From: Punica granatum
Lineage: Eukaryota; Streptophyta; Magnoliopsida; Myrtales; Lythraceae
NCBI RefSeq assembly: GCF_007655135.1
Contig: NC_045129.1
Location: 16,404,274 to 16,468,273 of the forward strand
DNA: 64,000 bases
Direction of reading: 5' to 3'
In this document: piece by piece, positions 24,196-36,900 of the stretch
How the letters are laid out: each line of letters starts with the position of its first letter
How positions within the stretch are numbered: position 1 is the first letter of the stretch
Notes under the pieces: model-generated
What the model saw: only the letters and a program-made list of their open reading frames with translations
Database searches by the model: none
What the model was told of the DNA's origin: nothing
Position numbers and translations under genes: made by a program

Positions 24196-24616
24196 AATCT
24201 CCCCATAAATATATACTTAAGACTTTCTCCTCTCTTTTTTTTCAAATTTTATTTATAATTCTATTGGATATTTCCAAGAAGACTTACAACCAACTTATAT
24301 AATGCCCAATAATCATAAAATCAATAAATATTAAATAATTGTTGACAAGTGGCTCTCAGCCCAAGTGAAAAATAGGCTATTGTGAAAGTAAAGAGCTTCC
24401 ATTCTAATCTCCCCATTAGTATATACTTAGACTTTTTAAAGTTTTTCAAATTTTCTTAATATTTACAATTTTATTGGATATTTGCAAGAAAAATTACAGC
24501 CATCTTATGTAATAACCAATAATTACGAAATTAATAAATATTATATGTTGGTTCACAAATGGCTCTTGGCCGAAGAGGAAAATAGGCTACCTTTGAAAAT
24601 GGAGTGCTTATAGGAA
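24196..24616 (+). repeat. 210-bp tandem duplication
   Basis: Two units start at AATCTCCCCAT (24196 and 24406). They share ATATACTTA-GACTTT, ATTGGATATTT, GCAAGAA, CCAATAAT, AAATTAATAAATATTA-like stretches, TGGCTCT and AAAATAGGCTA in the same order. They have diverged by substitutions and small indels. Confidence 0.75.
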
Positions 24617-24713
24617 GATTTAAATGTTTAAATTTGGGAAAGTAAAAGAGATAAGATTTTATCTTCTGATGAAATATAATTAGTTTAGGAAATGTGAAAG
24701 ATATTTATGTGCA

Positions 24714-25614
24714 TCTATTATATAAAGAGCAAGGAAGAGGATGAAACCAATAAATAAGAGATAGAGGTTTTCTTTTCCGGTGTGCAGAGGTTTATTTATA
24801 TTAAGTTCTCTTCTCTTTTCATATGTGGAGTGATTTCTTGAATTTTCAGATGTAATATTAAGTTTAAATTTTTAAAATTAGTATTATGGTCTATGATATT
24901 TTTCATTACTATTATTTACAATGTTATTTATCTTGTAGATAATAGATATAGGAAAATGAAATGACCTTTTAATCAAATTGAAATATATATTTTTCTTCGT
25001 TGAATGTACTGCATTATTGTTGCGAAATTACTGAATTTCAAAATCATAATCTCCGGATAACTTTTAGTTGAGTAACTATACTATATATTGAATTTTTTTT
25101 AATGTTACTTTAATGGTTTTTAGGAATTTCTCATGATTGTTAATATATAATAAGAAAGGTTGTTGGTCAATTTATAGTAGATGCCTCATTTTGTGAATAA
25201 TTTTCTTTTGAAATTCTTAACTCCATATAATTTTTGTATTTCATGAATAAAGATGTTCTGATCTAAAAATTGTTCCAGAAGCAGTAACTTATTCAATTTA
25301 TTTTACAGAATGGGCTTACATCCATTTTTATGTTTCATTTTTGTGAAAGAAGCAATCTCTACCTTTTATCTACAAAATCTAATAAAAAAAGTTTTAATTA
25401 GGTGTTTAAAACGCATATAAATGAAAGTTTTTAATATATTTTTCACAAAGATCAGTGAAATAAGTACGTATTTTGTAAAAATAAACCATTATGTACCATT
25501 GTTTTTTTAGCTGAGATTTTCGCATATGTTAATCTCTCAACAATTGTTCTTCCATTTTTTTTCTTGTCAAGTTAAGTAAAATATCAAAAGTGTACATCCA
25601 TGTCCGAAGATTAA

Positions 25615-25655
<41 letters not shown>

Positions 25656-27244
25656 TTATTTATTTAAAAGTATCTCTTTTAATTTATATAGAATAATTGG
25701 ACAGACAATTATCATTTTGATGTTTGCAAAATCATGCCTCAATCCATAAGAAGGATTTCCTTTCACGTTCTCTTGAGAAATTAGAGAGGCATCCATAAAA
25801 GTCTATTAATACAATGAATAAATATTGTAAATGCAATTCTTCTTCGATTCCTGAGGAGGTTCATAGGGTACATGGAACATTAACTAGCCCCGATGCTCCC
25901 AAAGGACATTATCTATGAATAAGATGACGTGATCACTCCGCTCGGTTCTTCTGAACTTTGTTGTCTTCATCTTCCGCTAATTCACATGGAATTATGTAAG
26001 CTATATGTATTAATTAACTGTGAAAGCGAGAAATATTAGGCGATATATTAAATAACTGTTTGAGAAGAATATCATATTTGTCATCCAATGTTTCTGTGAT
26101 CAATAATTTTTGGTTAGTGTAATTGCTCCTCTCTTTTATAGGCATGATACAGTGACATACCCTTATAGGCAATGCAATATTTTACTATAGTGGAGATTTA
26201 ACCATCCATGCGATGATGGTCTTCCTTTCATAAGATGAGGCCTTTCACATAATTGTTTGGGCATATCTTTAAATCGTGATAGACTGTTCTTCGAGTCTCC
26301 TTTACCACTAATAAAAAATAAATGATGATACTTATTAGAATTTTACTCTCGATAGGGGAACCGATTAATAAAAACGTATAACTAAAAGAAATGATAATTT
26401 TGTACTGACATGTTTTACATATCTATATATAGATATATTAGACTTTGACTTAATCAGTACCTTGGAGTAATCTAACAAATTCATGTAAAAATTAAAAAGA
26501 AGTACCTTGGAACAGAGTAAATAATCTTTCAAAAATAAGAAAATATGTGACAATTTAATTAAGTTTGATTTATTTATGAATCAATTTGTTAATGAATAAA
26601 AATATATATCATGGATCATAATTAACTGCATGTAAAATGCTATTCACAAAAATGTAACAAATAAAATTTTCCAATATTTATTCGACCATCCATAATTTAT
26701 AAGTTTTTTCACTCGAATAACCATATATCATTAATTCAGTCAAAACTTTACTTGAATAAAAAATTAAGTAAAAATATTAATAAATAAGTAAATAGACAAA
26801 ATGTTAGAAAAGAATTTACGAATGAAATATTTAAATCTAGATATTATTTATCATATGAAATTGTAAAATTACAAATATCAAAGTATCCTTCTTCTATGAT
26901 TGTGATGTTAAAAATGAAAAAAAAAATTATGTCAGAAAGTAGCAAGTTTTAATTGATTAAAATAATTCTAAAGATTTTGATATTATTAATCTTATATATA
27001 AAGTATAAAATTAGTATTTTTTTCAAATTAATAAAGTAGTTGCTTTTATGAAAATAAAATCTTTAATAAAGCAAGGTCAATACGATGTATTTAACATTTA
27101 CATTTCATTGTTAATTTGAATATTATCAAAAAATTAATTCTATAATGATAAAATAAATAATTTATTTAGAGATTCAATTATATAATAAAATCTATAAATT
27201 TCAGTCATGAATAATTTCACGCAATGCACGGGTGAAATGATTAG
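24714..27244 (+). mobile_element. Candidate non-autonomous Helitron
   Basis: The 3' end has a stem TTTCACGCAATGCACGGGTG with TGAAA closing it, followed a few bases later by TTAG and a host T (27241-27245). This resembles plant Helitron ends, in which a CACGGG-type hairpin precedes CTRR and insertion is between A and T. The best 5' end is TCTATTATATAAAGAGCAAG at 24714, preceded by A, like known TC-starting termini. The terminal base is T instead of C in the CTRR signal. The interior is AT-rich, lacks Rep/helicase frames and includes an AT microsatellite at about 25620-25652. The 5' boundary is the weaker part. Confidence 0.45.
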
Positions 27245-27589
27245 TAACAAAATAATTAGACGTGGCAAATGATATTAATTTTGGTTGTCAGGGAAAAGAG
27301 AATAAATAATCCCATTTAATTAAACCTCATTAACAGAGAGTAGCCAGAAAGCTGCAAAGCAAGTCGCCATTTTTTGTTTAATTAATTAATTACTGTAGCA
27401 GGAGCTGTTTGCAATTGCATGTTAAAAGATGCTCTAAACTTTCTCCTAATTTCCAATTTTGCCCTTCCCCTCCCTCCTCAAAACCCCGACCCTTCCCCAA
27501 CCCCTCTCCTCCGCCTCTCACTGTTACTCTCTCAGTACTCTCTGCCTCACTCCGCTTGTTCCTCATCATCCCAACTCTACACTAGATCG
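27245..27589 (+). promoter_or_regulatory. Presumed GATA gene promoter and CT-rich 5' UTR
   Basis: Only 345 bp separate the Helitron-like end from the start codon. The last 150 bp are CT-rich, as is common for plant 5' leaders. An ATG at 27419 is in frame with the gene but would add a 57-residue Leu/Pro/Ser-rich extension unlike family N termini, so I treat this stretch as untranslated. No clear TATA box is visible. Confidence 0.5.
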
Positions 27590-28905
27590 ATGGAGGCGCC
27601 GGAGCACTTCGTTAGCGGTGGGTACTACGGCTACGGCACTAGCGGGTTGATCCCGCAGAAGCCTACAGAGCAGGCGCAATTCATGGTCGACGACCTCCTT
27701 AATTTCTCCAATGAGGACATGGCAATGACGGGTGACGGCTTCAGCGACAACGCCGTCGCCAATTCTGCCGAGTCCTCGGGTTTCACAGCCGTCGACAGCT
27801 GCAACTCCTCTGTCTCCGGCGGTGAGAACTACTTCTCTAGCAGTTTCGGGTCGCGGAACTTTGGCGACACCAGCTTCTCTGCAGACCTCTGCGTTCCGGT
27901 AACCTCATTTGCTTCAGCGCTCGAATTTCGCCGTTGTTGCACTTTTAGATAGATGCTGAAATGACTTTCATGACAAAGGAATACTCCGTCGGTCCATCAA
28001 TCGTGTGTCCTACTGAAGTCGTAGGCTGGCTTCCTTCATAAACAGAATAAATGAGCATAATCACTCAAAATGCACCGATCTCTATAACTTATGTTCGGAG
28101 AATTATAAGAAACAATTTAAGTACGGAGATGGGACTCTTTCATGGTATTGAGTCTGTTGATTGTTATGATTTTTGTAATTGGTAAAATTATTTATATATA
28201 TATATATCCTTTTTTTTCCTCATGGGATTGCAGAATGATGACGTGGCGGAGCTTGAGTGGCTGTCAAACTTCGTAGAAGACTCTTTCTCCAACGCCCACA
28301 ACCTCCAGCTTCATTTCCCGACTCTGAATCTCGGGTCCGGACCCAACCCGCCGACATCCGACTCATCCCAATCCGACCCGAATTCCCAGTCCGGATCCGC
28401 CCATTCCTTCCCGGAGGCCCCCCTGCCCTCCAAATCCCGCAGCAGGCGCTCACGCGCCGCTCCCTGCGACTGGACCACGCGCCTCCTCTACCTCTCCGAG
28501 GCTAAGCCCTCCAAGTCGAAACCATCGCCGGACCCTGCAGCCCCTGATGACACGCACCAGGAGCAGGTCGGCCGGAGGTGCCTCCACTGCGCTGCGGAGA
28601 AGACTCCGCAGTGGCGGACGGGGCCAATGGGCCCGAAGACGCTGTGCAACGCGTGCGGGGTCAGGTACAAGTCGGGACGGTTGGTGCCCGAGTACCGGCC
28701 CGCCGCGAGCCCCACATTCGTGTCGACGAAGCACTCCAACTCGCACCGGAAGGTGCTGGAGCTCAGGCGGCAGAAGGATATGCAGAGGGTGGCGCAGGCG
28801 CAACAGCAGCTCCTTTGCCACCGCTCTATCATGGGAGTATCCAACGGCGGTGATGATTGCTTGAACAACCACTGCAGTGGGCCCAGTTATGGACATCTGA
28901 TTTAG
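27590..28905 (+). CDS. GATA-type zinc-finger transcription factor, class A (GATA2/GATA4-like)
   Basis: A nuclear DNA-binding regulator expected to bind WGATAR promoter motifs. Exon 1 is 27590-27898 and exon 2 is 28234-28905, with a 335-bp GT-AG intron; the junction falls between codons, giving 326 aa. The single C-X2-C-X18-C-X2-C finger has Cys at about 219, 222, 241 and 244 with [19 protein letters not shown], the plant class signature. A basic tail follows ([13 protein letters not shown], then [15 protein letters not shown]), closest to what I know of the Arabidopsis GATA2/GATA4 group. The N-terminal acidic part has [11 protein letters not shown] and, from exon 2, [18 protein letters not shown], both conserved in subfamily I. 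A basic patch KSRSRRSR (about 169-176) may aid nuclear import. Start chosen at MEAPEHF. Group members act in light and brassinosteroid responses; that role is inferred here, and the exact orthologue is not settled. Confidence 0.93.
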
Positions 28906-29167
28906 TGGGTCCCCCATGTTATTTGGGGATGAATTTTGAAGAACGTTTTGTAGCTTTTCATTTCCTAATGAAGACGTATGCAGCTCTTGTTCGAAATTTT
29001 CCTTTTATTGTAATCTTCTTTTGGTTAGAAAAAAAATTGTAGATTTGTTGTTCATCCAAAAAGAAAATGTAGATCTGTTCCTTCGTCAAGTATCTTATTT
29101 CCTAAGTTGGCAAATTCAAGGGGAAAAAAAATACTTCCATGTATGGTTGGAAATGGCAAATAAATAA
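28906..29167 (+). other. 3' flank of the GATA gene
   Basis: Holds the presumed 3' UTR, T-rich with AATGAAGA and AAAATGTAGA words. No unambiguous poly(A) signal could be fixed. Confidence 0.5.
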
Positions 29168-30002
29168 GGGAAAAAGACAAAAATCCCTATTGTGATTTGG
29201 AGTTGAGACAAATCGCATCATATTCTTTTATTTGGGACAATTAGCCCCCTGTGGTTTGCTCTGTCAGACATAAGGGATTACGGCGTTAATTTTTTTTTCA
29301 TTTTCAATTCTCAATTTTTAACATTTTAATCATTTTGATTATAAGTCTTTTTCTTTTATCATTCTTATCCTAAATTTTTCATTTTGTTTTATTTTAGTCC
29401 AACAAAGAAAATCAAAAGGGAATCAGGTTCGGGCCCGCCAATCAGTGACCTCGACCCCTCCACCTTGGTCGTCGGCGACCTCGATGGAGGGGTCAGGGTC
29501 TCCGATTGGCGGCCTCGACCCCGAATCAACCGAGGACCTCCAACTCAGAGTCCCCGATAGATTCGGGGTCGGGGCCGCCAATCGGCGACCTCATCCCCTC
29601 CACCATCAAAGGTCCCCTATTGATTCAAAATCGGGGTCGACAATCGGCGACCCTGACCCCTCCACTGAGGTCACCGACAACCTTTGTGGGCACCGGCGAC
29701 CCCGGTGGAGGGGTCGGGGTCGCCGATTGGCGGTCCCGACCCCCGGTCCCTTTCGATTTTCTTTGTTGGACTAAAATGAAACAAGATGAAAAGTTTAGGA
29801 TATGAATGATAAAATAAAAAATATTTATAACCAAAATGATTAAAAGGTTAAAGATTGAGGACTGAAAATGAAAAAAAATTAACACCATAACCCCCTATGT
29901 CTAATGGAACAAACTACATGAAGCTAATTGTCCCAAAAAAAAGAACATGGTGCGATTTGTCCCAATCCCATCCCACAATGGGGGGTTTTTTATCTTTTTC
30001 CC
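29168..30002. mobile_element. Mutator-type foldback element with perfect 9-bp target duplication
   Basis: Ends are GGGAAAAAGACAAAAATCCC and the inverse of GGGAAAAAGATAAAAAACCC. The arms pair for about 240 bp, including GGGACAA..GC, TTAATTTTTTTTCATTTTC, TTTAGTCCAACAAAGAAAAT and their inverses. The flanks AATAAATAA at 29159-29167 and 30003-30011 are identical. A 9-bp duplication with long inverted ends indicates the Mutator superfamily. The interior (29425-29755) is a GC-rich set of nested GGGGTCGGGGTCGCC / GGCGACC-type inverted words. Frames of up to 109 codons there are artefacts. No transposase. Confidence 0.85.
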
Positions 30003-30011
30003 AATAAATAA

Positions 30012-32970
30012 TCATACTATAGCAATTATTCACTGAGTGTTATTTAGCCATCTGGCTAATATCCAATTAGAATTTATGTAAATGGTAAATTGAGTTCCAC
30101 AAAGATCTCAAACATTACCACTTACACACATTCTAATATGATTAATTGTTATTCATCTACTTTAGAATAAATAACACTCATTGAATATATAATCACCAAG
30201 TTAGCACATGCTAATAACAATTTTACTCGATAAAAGATGCAGCATAGCGGCACAAATCTTTTTTTCATTAGTAGATTACTTGATTCTATCGGTGGGACCT
30301 CTTTAATACCCTCTTATTCCATTTACTATATTCATGGACCTTTTTGTGCCAAAAAAGAAAAATAATAACTTTACACAAGTACTTAATTAATTTACTTCCA
30401 TAGTTCGATCAATCGATTCTGTGTACTACCCAATTTCATCAACTATAAAGGGGTTTAGGTGCAGCATGCAGTGGCAGCGCTAGCACTTGATATAGAAGTT
30501 CTGAATCTAAATCTGATCAATCGAACCTTCTTTGTATACAATTGCTCTCCTCATTCCACTTCCCGAGGAATTTTGCAATAGCCAAGGCATCATTATGTAC
30601 ACGAGGAATAGAGTGTGCCATGAAATATATTATAGGTGCAAAAGACAGCTTATATATAGCTCGCAAAAACTGCTGCCCAAATGGTCGGCCGGTATGGAAA
30701 GTTTAAGACGAAAAGCATATGTATGGTAGTATAAATATAGGAGGGCGTACATAATTTGGGCAAGTGTTATTGTCTAGCTGATCCTAGACATAATTTGGTG
30801 GTCCATCCCATGGGGGGTGTCCTAGTATACTCACGCATATAATATATTGGTCGATTTTCAAGATACTATCCTATCATATATTATAATAGAGTAGTAATGG
30901 TGCCCCTATCAAACATGTATTTGTCAAAGTAGATGTATAGTATAGGGTGCGTGGTCAATGAGTGCTTCTAGTTTTGGAGCAATATAATTATGACTCATCA
31001 AGTTATATGAACAGTTTACAAAAGATTTTTTATTTTTTTCGGGTTAAGGGAGGTTGATGGGATAAATAAATATGAAACAAAAAATATAATAAATGGTACG
31101 AGTAGTCCTGCAATGATAATGAAAGTTGAACTTAAAATCTCGATATTACCATACGAAGCCATATGCCGCGCATTACATCCCCTTTCTTAAGGATTTTTTA
31201 TTTTTAATCACATTTTTGGGAATGAAAGAGGTGACTTTTATTCCTAATGAATTTCTGAAAATTCTTTTTTATTTCATTTCTAGAAACCCTTTCATTTATT
31301 GGTGTCAAAATAGGACATGTGGTATAAAAATAGAGAATCTATTCTCTTTTAAAAAAAAAAAAAACAAATCGCTTGAATATGATATCAAATCGATGGGCTC
31401 AGCTTATAACTTTTGTTTGCCCTTTCTGTCTAGCGATTATAACTATCATCTTGGTGTTTACATTTAAATTTTCCTCCTCCCAGTCGGTCCTAAGAATTTG
31501 AACTTGATCAAGTTCAAATTCTCGTGAGAATTTACGAATAGGAGATAACTCGCATGCCATCTGAACTCATCATATATTTGCACCTTTCTAACTTGCCATC
31601 GATATATATCATAAATCTAACGTTTTCCGTCTATTGAAATTTCTTAATCCAAAAAAAAAAGGGAAGCCTAAGGGATGTATATCTTATCTCAATAATAAAA
31701 TATATGATCAAGGAAGTACCATTGAAGTATGAAAGGACTTTCTTGGAAAGTGCCATATGGTAACGTCAAAGCCCACAAAGAAGGGATTATTATTATTATT
31801 TTTGCATGAGCAACGGCATGTGACTGTGCGCAGTAATACACTAAAAATTTGTGCATGTGGGCTATGAGGCAGTCACATGCACCTACGTGATACTTAAATA
31901 GAACTGTGCAACTCTTCCTTTTTTATTTTCTTTTGGTATATATAATTTAAAAAAATTCTTGAGACAGTACGGCATTTGAAAATTATGATTTATTAACGTT
32001 ATAATTGGCTAGTTTAATTTGTTCAATCTGATTTGTATAGGGATCCTAATTAATTAATTTCCTTCTCATGTTATTTTGTTAAGAGGATGACATGATTCTT
32101 GTCCCCCCACTGCCCCACCACCTCCACAGCCGTGAACCCCGTCCCCCTTGATGTGCTCTTTCTTTGACAGTAATTACCAGCTGCCCCTAAATTATGGCTG
32201 GTGATATCTACCTTAATTATCATTTCAACTTTATTTCGGGGTCAATTCATCATGTAAGTTTCGAGGCAGGACAATCGCTCCTGCTCATGCCAGCTAGTCC
32301 ATTGCAGCTGCTCATCGCGCGCACAAATGATTCATATCTATATATATATATATATAGTAAAACAAACTATGCCCTAATGATATATGATCCTCTGGTTGAA
32401 CTGTGTATGAGAGGATTACTATGCTTCACCCTCCATGCGTCTTACAAAACATATGCTTAATTGCATTTTATAAAGAGGGGCAATGGGATTGGCCAAGAAG
32501 TGGGGACGCCCGGACCAAAATTTATCGTTACTAAGAGCTAAGGCCTCCTAAACGGAAGGTCGAATGGCATTATGGCACAACTTGCTATGGTTGTCGGGGT
32601 GTGCTCTTTCGGCTAATATTAGACTAAGTGCGTTGCTCTAAATGCCGGCTAATTTTAGACTGAGTGAGTTGACGTCAAGGTTTGAGCAGATGTATAGGTG
32701 TTTGGCCTCCGAACCACTATTCTTTTTTTTTCTTTTTTTTTTTTGGCATGGAATAAAGGGTAACAGCACTTATTGGGGGAAAAAAAACTAAAAGGTAATC
32801 AACTAATTAAGCAGGTATACATATTTATCGCAAACCACTAATTATGTGAAGTTGTAATCTTATTATGAAGAATAGAGACTTAACACTTGACATTAAGAAT
32901 TTCGAACAACACTATATTGAGAAAAATGCACGAGATGACATCTCTATTGAACTAAATATCAGTATTTTTA
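30012..32970. other. Gene-free AT-rich intergenic DNA
   Basis: No supported coding sequence. Frames at 31126 (113 codons) and 32194 (88 codons) have no recognisable motif and lie in AT-rich DNA with homopolymer runs. A TATATA run lies near 32338. Confidence 0.6.
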
Positions 32971-33121
32971 CTCAAGAAAAGGTGTAGCGCTCTCGCTTGG
33001 TAATCAAGAGGTTTCAAGTTCGATACCTAGTGAGACTATCTGTGTCCCTTTATTAGCTATTAGAATTTCTATTTCATTACACTAAACTAACGAACCTCCC
33101 TTGTAATTGAAAAAAAAAAAA
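32971..33121 (+). mobile_element. SINE, family A copy 2
   Basis: The tRNA-like head has GTAGCGCTCTCGCTTGG (box A region) and CAAGTTCGATACC (box B). The body then has TCTGTGTCCCTTTATTAG and ATTTCTATTTCATTACAC, and the tail is CCTCCCTTGTAATTG followed by 13 A. The flanks AGTATTTTTA (32961-32970) and CAATATTTTTA (33123-33133) are a plausible imperfect target duplication. Confidence 0.75.
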
Positions 33122-35525
33122 GCAATATTTTTATCTATGTGCACATAGATATGCCATACATAATAAACAAAATAAGTAGTTTGAAAACAATAATTTTCAC
33201 AGAAAAATTATCAACACAGAATTTTGGAAAAAAAAACATAACAAGTACTAATTATACAAAATTATGGTGGCATAGAAATTAAATTTTTAACATATATCAT
33301 AGTAAAAATATTAGAAAATATTATATTAAAATATAAAAAAATCAAATTTGTATATTTGATATCTATAACTATCCCTCGTAAATATACAACTAACTAAATA
33401 AATATGCGAGCACATTAAATATGAGTATTAGGCAGATCTAATGTATTAGAAAGATAGGGTTTATAAGGTGAAGATAAGATTTAGTACTCGTGAACCGCAC
33501 ATGATTAGCCAATAATTGTAATTCCCGTTTTAAGTCGGAAGAGTACAAACATTTTATTTGATTACTCAAAAAATAAATATAGTATTATAACTAGACGTGA
33601 TGTGTCAAGTTAAGGCTTTGATCCTTAATGATCATGGTAAACATAAATTTAGAGATACACATTTTTGAAAAGAAAGACAGACCATCACATCATATAATTC
33701 ATACTACATCCAAAATAACAAAGAGAAAGTGTTTAATCAATTTTTGCATTGTTACTGTGTGAGTTCCTAAGTCTCAATTATTTCTAGGTAATTTTCAACT
33801 ATGTCGTTAAGGTGACCGGTTGATATTGCTATTTTAGTATGTTACTGAAAGGTGATGAAATACTTAACCGCCGTGTCTAAGAAAACAGTCGATTTGCAAC
33901 TAAAACGACATAAGGTGAAAGAAACATACTTTTTATTGCATTTTTGACAAGAAAATTGCTGATTATGGTCGACCAAAAATTAAGTAAATTCCTGAATGTG
34001 TTCAGAGTAAGAAACTGCATGGTGAAAACTAGGAGATTGGATATAGTAGCCTTGAGGGACTAGGTATGTTAGTTTTGTTCAATCGCACGACTTTTAAAGT
34101 TCAAACTGCTATGTCATATCCCTGATAACTTCACAGCAAAGATCCTAACTGCATGTCTATTTGCAGATCGCACAACTTATTAATTTTATCGAGTATGAAT
34201 TGCGAGTAGCTCAAGGTGGATTAAATTAATCATGAGCGAGAGGGACATGTTGGTGGGTTGGGACAATGGGCCCAATTACTCTCATGATGGGTCATTAGAA
34301 GCCCAAGGCCTCTCCCATCCCCTGTGACGAATGCTTCAATCTATTAAGATAAAGAGGCATTTGATCGGTGGATACAGGGTGTTTTCCGCTAACAATCACA
34401 CTACAATTTGTGATTTCAATTATGTCAATATTACAATATGTTCCTGGGTTATTTTGGCATTCTACTTGTTGATTCGGTAAGCTCGATTTAATCCAAACAT
34501 GAGTTGTAATTTTCAGCATAAGTGTATTAAGAGTTGCAATATTCTGAAAGACTTTCAGTTGTCATAAAGCTTAATTAGCTGTAGGGGCGGTGGTGATGGA
34601 GAGAAGAATGTTGGAGATACGGTGGAGGTGTGGCCGTGCATGAAGGCGCCGGTGGGAGAGGCGTCCCGTAGAGAGAAAATTGGTCAGAGAGAAAGCAACG
34701 GTAAGTAAGAGAAGATTCTAGAGAAGGGTATAAGAATTTGTCCATCAATTAAAGTGTTTCGGATTATTATCGGCCGTCGAGATGTAGTTTTAGTTGGTCA
34801 GTCCAATAAGTTGATACTCAAGGTGGTCATTTATTAGTGCCCTTAAGTAGTGGCCATATCAAGTTGTAATATGCTGGATTTGAAGCAATGTTTTTAAGTT
34901 ACTATTGCTCATTAGCTTGATAATAGAATGTTGGTGTACAGGTAACATGTATGTAATTGTTTATGGTGTTTATTACATGTTTTACTGTTCATTAGCTTGG
35001 CCTGGCAAAAGAATAATCAGATGAGGATGACAAGGATATATCCAATTTTTTGTAGGGGCTCGACCTTCAAGAGATGTAACATATACAAAAATTATAGATT
35101 TAGTGAAGGTCCTCATGATCGCCAGTCAAAACAACATTTTGCTAGGGTCAGATGACTGCTGATCCATGAAATTACTGAGGGTTAGGGAGGCCTCGATTAA
35201 GACCATATTTAGCAAGGGTTGCTACCTTACCCTCGCTTATACTTTTTAGACATTTTCCAATGACACGCCTGTGAATCGGGTGACCCTTGCCAATATTTTT
35301 CTCAGGCGGGCGGGTGGACGGGGTTTTGACGGTAGTCTTTGCCTCAGACAAAATCATAATGTGAGATTCGGTCAAAATTGGGCTCGCCGTGCTGAGACTA
35401 AGCAGTGGAGCTTCACCAGAGTCTCGGAGGTAGAGGTCGAATGGCGGCAGCAGAGGTAGCAACGAGGCAAAAGTTGTGGCGGGTGGCTTGGGGCGTTTTT
35501 AGAATAAAATTGAATAATTATTTCA
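33122..35525. other. Gene-free intergenic DNA
   Basis: No recognisable gene. The minus-strand frame at 35172-35462 (96 codons) lies in a slightly GC-richer patch but shows no domain and is opposed by a frame on the other strand. Confidence 0.55.
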
Positions 35526-35675
35526 AAAAGAAAGTGTAAGACAATAGCGCATACCCTCGCATGATAATCAAAAGGTTCCAAGTTCGACTACCTGTATCCC
35601 TTTATTTGGTATTAAAATTTTTATTTCATTATATTAGATTCATGGGCCTCCCTTGTAATCGAAAAAAAAAAAAGA
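35526..35675 (+). mobile_element. SINE, family A copy 3
   Basis: Same head, body and tail as copy 2: AATAGCGCATACCCTCGC, then CCAAGTTCGACTACC, TGTATCCCTTTATTTGG and CCTCCCTTGTAATCG with poly(A). Flanks GAATAATTATTTCA (35512-35525) and GAATAATTTCA (35676-35686) look like a target duplication with a small deletion. Confidence 0.75.
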
Positions 35676-35686
35676 GAATAATTTCA

Positions 35687-36665
35687 TATTATTTAATTTT
35701 TATTTAGTAGTAAGAGTTATATTGCTCTTTCAATTTTTTTCATTCCTTGTTTATCAATAAAAAATATCAACCGTAATCCTTTTTAAATTTTAATAATTTC
35801 AATTCCTACCAATTCTAGTCCCCTTGTTCTTGTTTCGCGAACCAAACACCCCACAAACGTGAGATTGAAGGAGCATGGGAATTAAGGTTGAACTATAATT
35901 TTGACTCCCCGCCACTAAACACCCCCTTGGGGTGGTGTTGGTACTAACCGTATCAGGTAATTCATCGGAGGCGAAGAGAAGAGAGAACAGCTGATGACAT
36001 CCGACGTAGACGCGTGCACTCCTAAAAAACTTAAATGTGTAAGAGATTCAATTGTGTACACTCCTAACCATATCATATCAAATCAAACTTGAAGTGGTTG
36101 GCAAACCAATACATTCGGTGTGCTCACTGTTCCTGGGCCGAAAGAGAAAATAAAGCCTAGTCGGCTATTCGGATTGGGCCCAGCCCAATCAAAGCCCACA
36201 CACGACCCCAAAGTTAGAAAGCTACAACTTCAAGTCTGCAACACGTTCACTTTTTCTTTTTTTCTTCCATTAAACTGTTAAATTACTACTCAAAAAATAT
36301 TGCAGCCAACAAACAAATACTTGAAAGAATTTTGCCATCAATGATAGTTTAGCCAACAAATAACGATGTTTCAGTTCAGGGAAAACCCAAAAAAAATGTT
36401 CTTTTCTCTGTACATTTGAGTGCGCGTGTATATATATATATGTGTGTGTGTGTATTTTTCCTACGAATCAAACGAGATTAGGTAATTTCGTTAGCCAAGT
36501 AGATGTCACGACTCCGCCCATTAATGATTGTAGCAGATTGATAGAAAGAACGCAACATGAAGGACCAATTTGATGGCTGAGCACGAGAGATTATTCGGTG
36601 ATTGTAGCTCGCCATGTGGAAAGCATCAATTAAACTGTAATAAATGAAATAATAAGTGCTGAGTC
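35687..36665. other. Gene-free intergenic DNA
   Basis: Low-information AT-rich sequence with a TATATA/GTGTGT microsatellite at 36427-36455. Nothing else is supported. Confidence 0.6.
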
Positions 36666-36900
36666 ACCTTTCAAATACCAGTTTCCGGCAAAAATCTTTC
36701 AAGTATCCATTTGTAGGCTGAGATATTTTTCGTGTACCTATTTGATGGCTGATACATCTTTGAGTCCAGATTTGTTGGCAAAAAAATTTTCGAGTACCTC
36801 TATTTGTTGACTAAATTATCTTTCAATTATCTATTTGATAGCAAAATTCTTTCAAGTACCTAATTATTGGCTGCAATATCTTTCGAGTAGCGAGTTGACA
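36666..36900 (+). repeat. 31-bp minisatellite, about 7-8 degenerate copies
   Basis: The unit reads CTTTCAAGTACCTATTTG followed by TTGGCTRAAATAT. Successive copies start near 36669, 36697, 36728, 36759, 36790, 36824, 36853 and 36884, with lengths of 28-34 bp. TTTGWTGGC and AGTACC are the most conserved words. Confidence 0.75.

Noticed and set aside
27419..27589. Upstream in-frame ATG extending the GATA protein by 57 residues
   Set aside because: The extension is CT-driven Leu/Pro/Ser sequence unlike family N termini; the ATG at 27590 fits better.
28450..28917. Long minus-strand frame (155 codons) opposite the GATA finger
   Set aside because: Shadow of the GC-rich coding exon; the plus strand encodes the complete conserved zinc finger.
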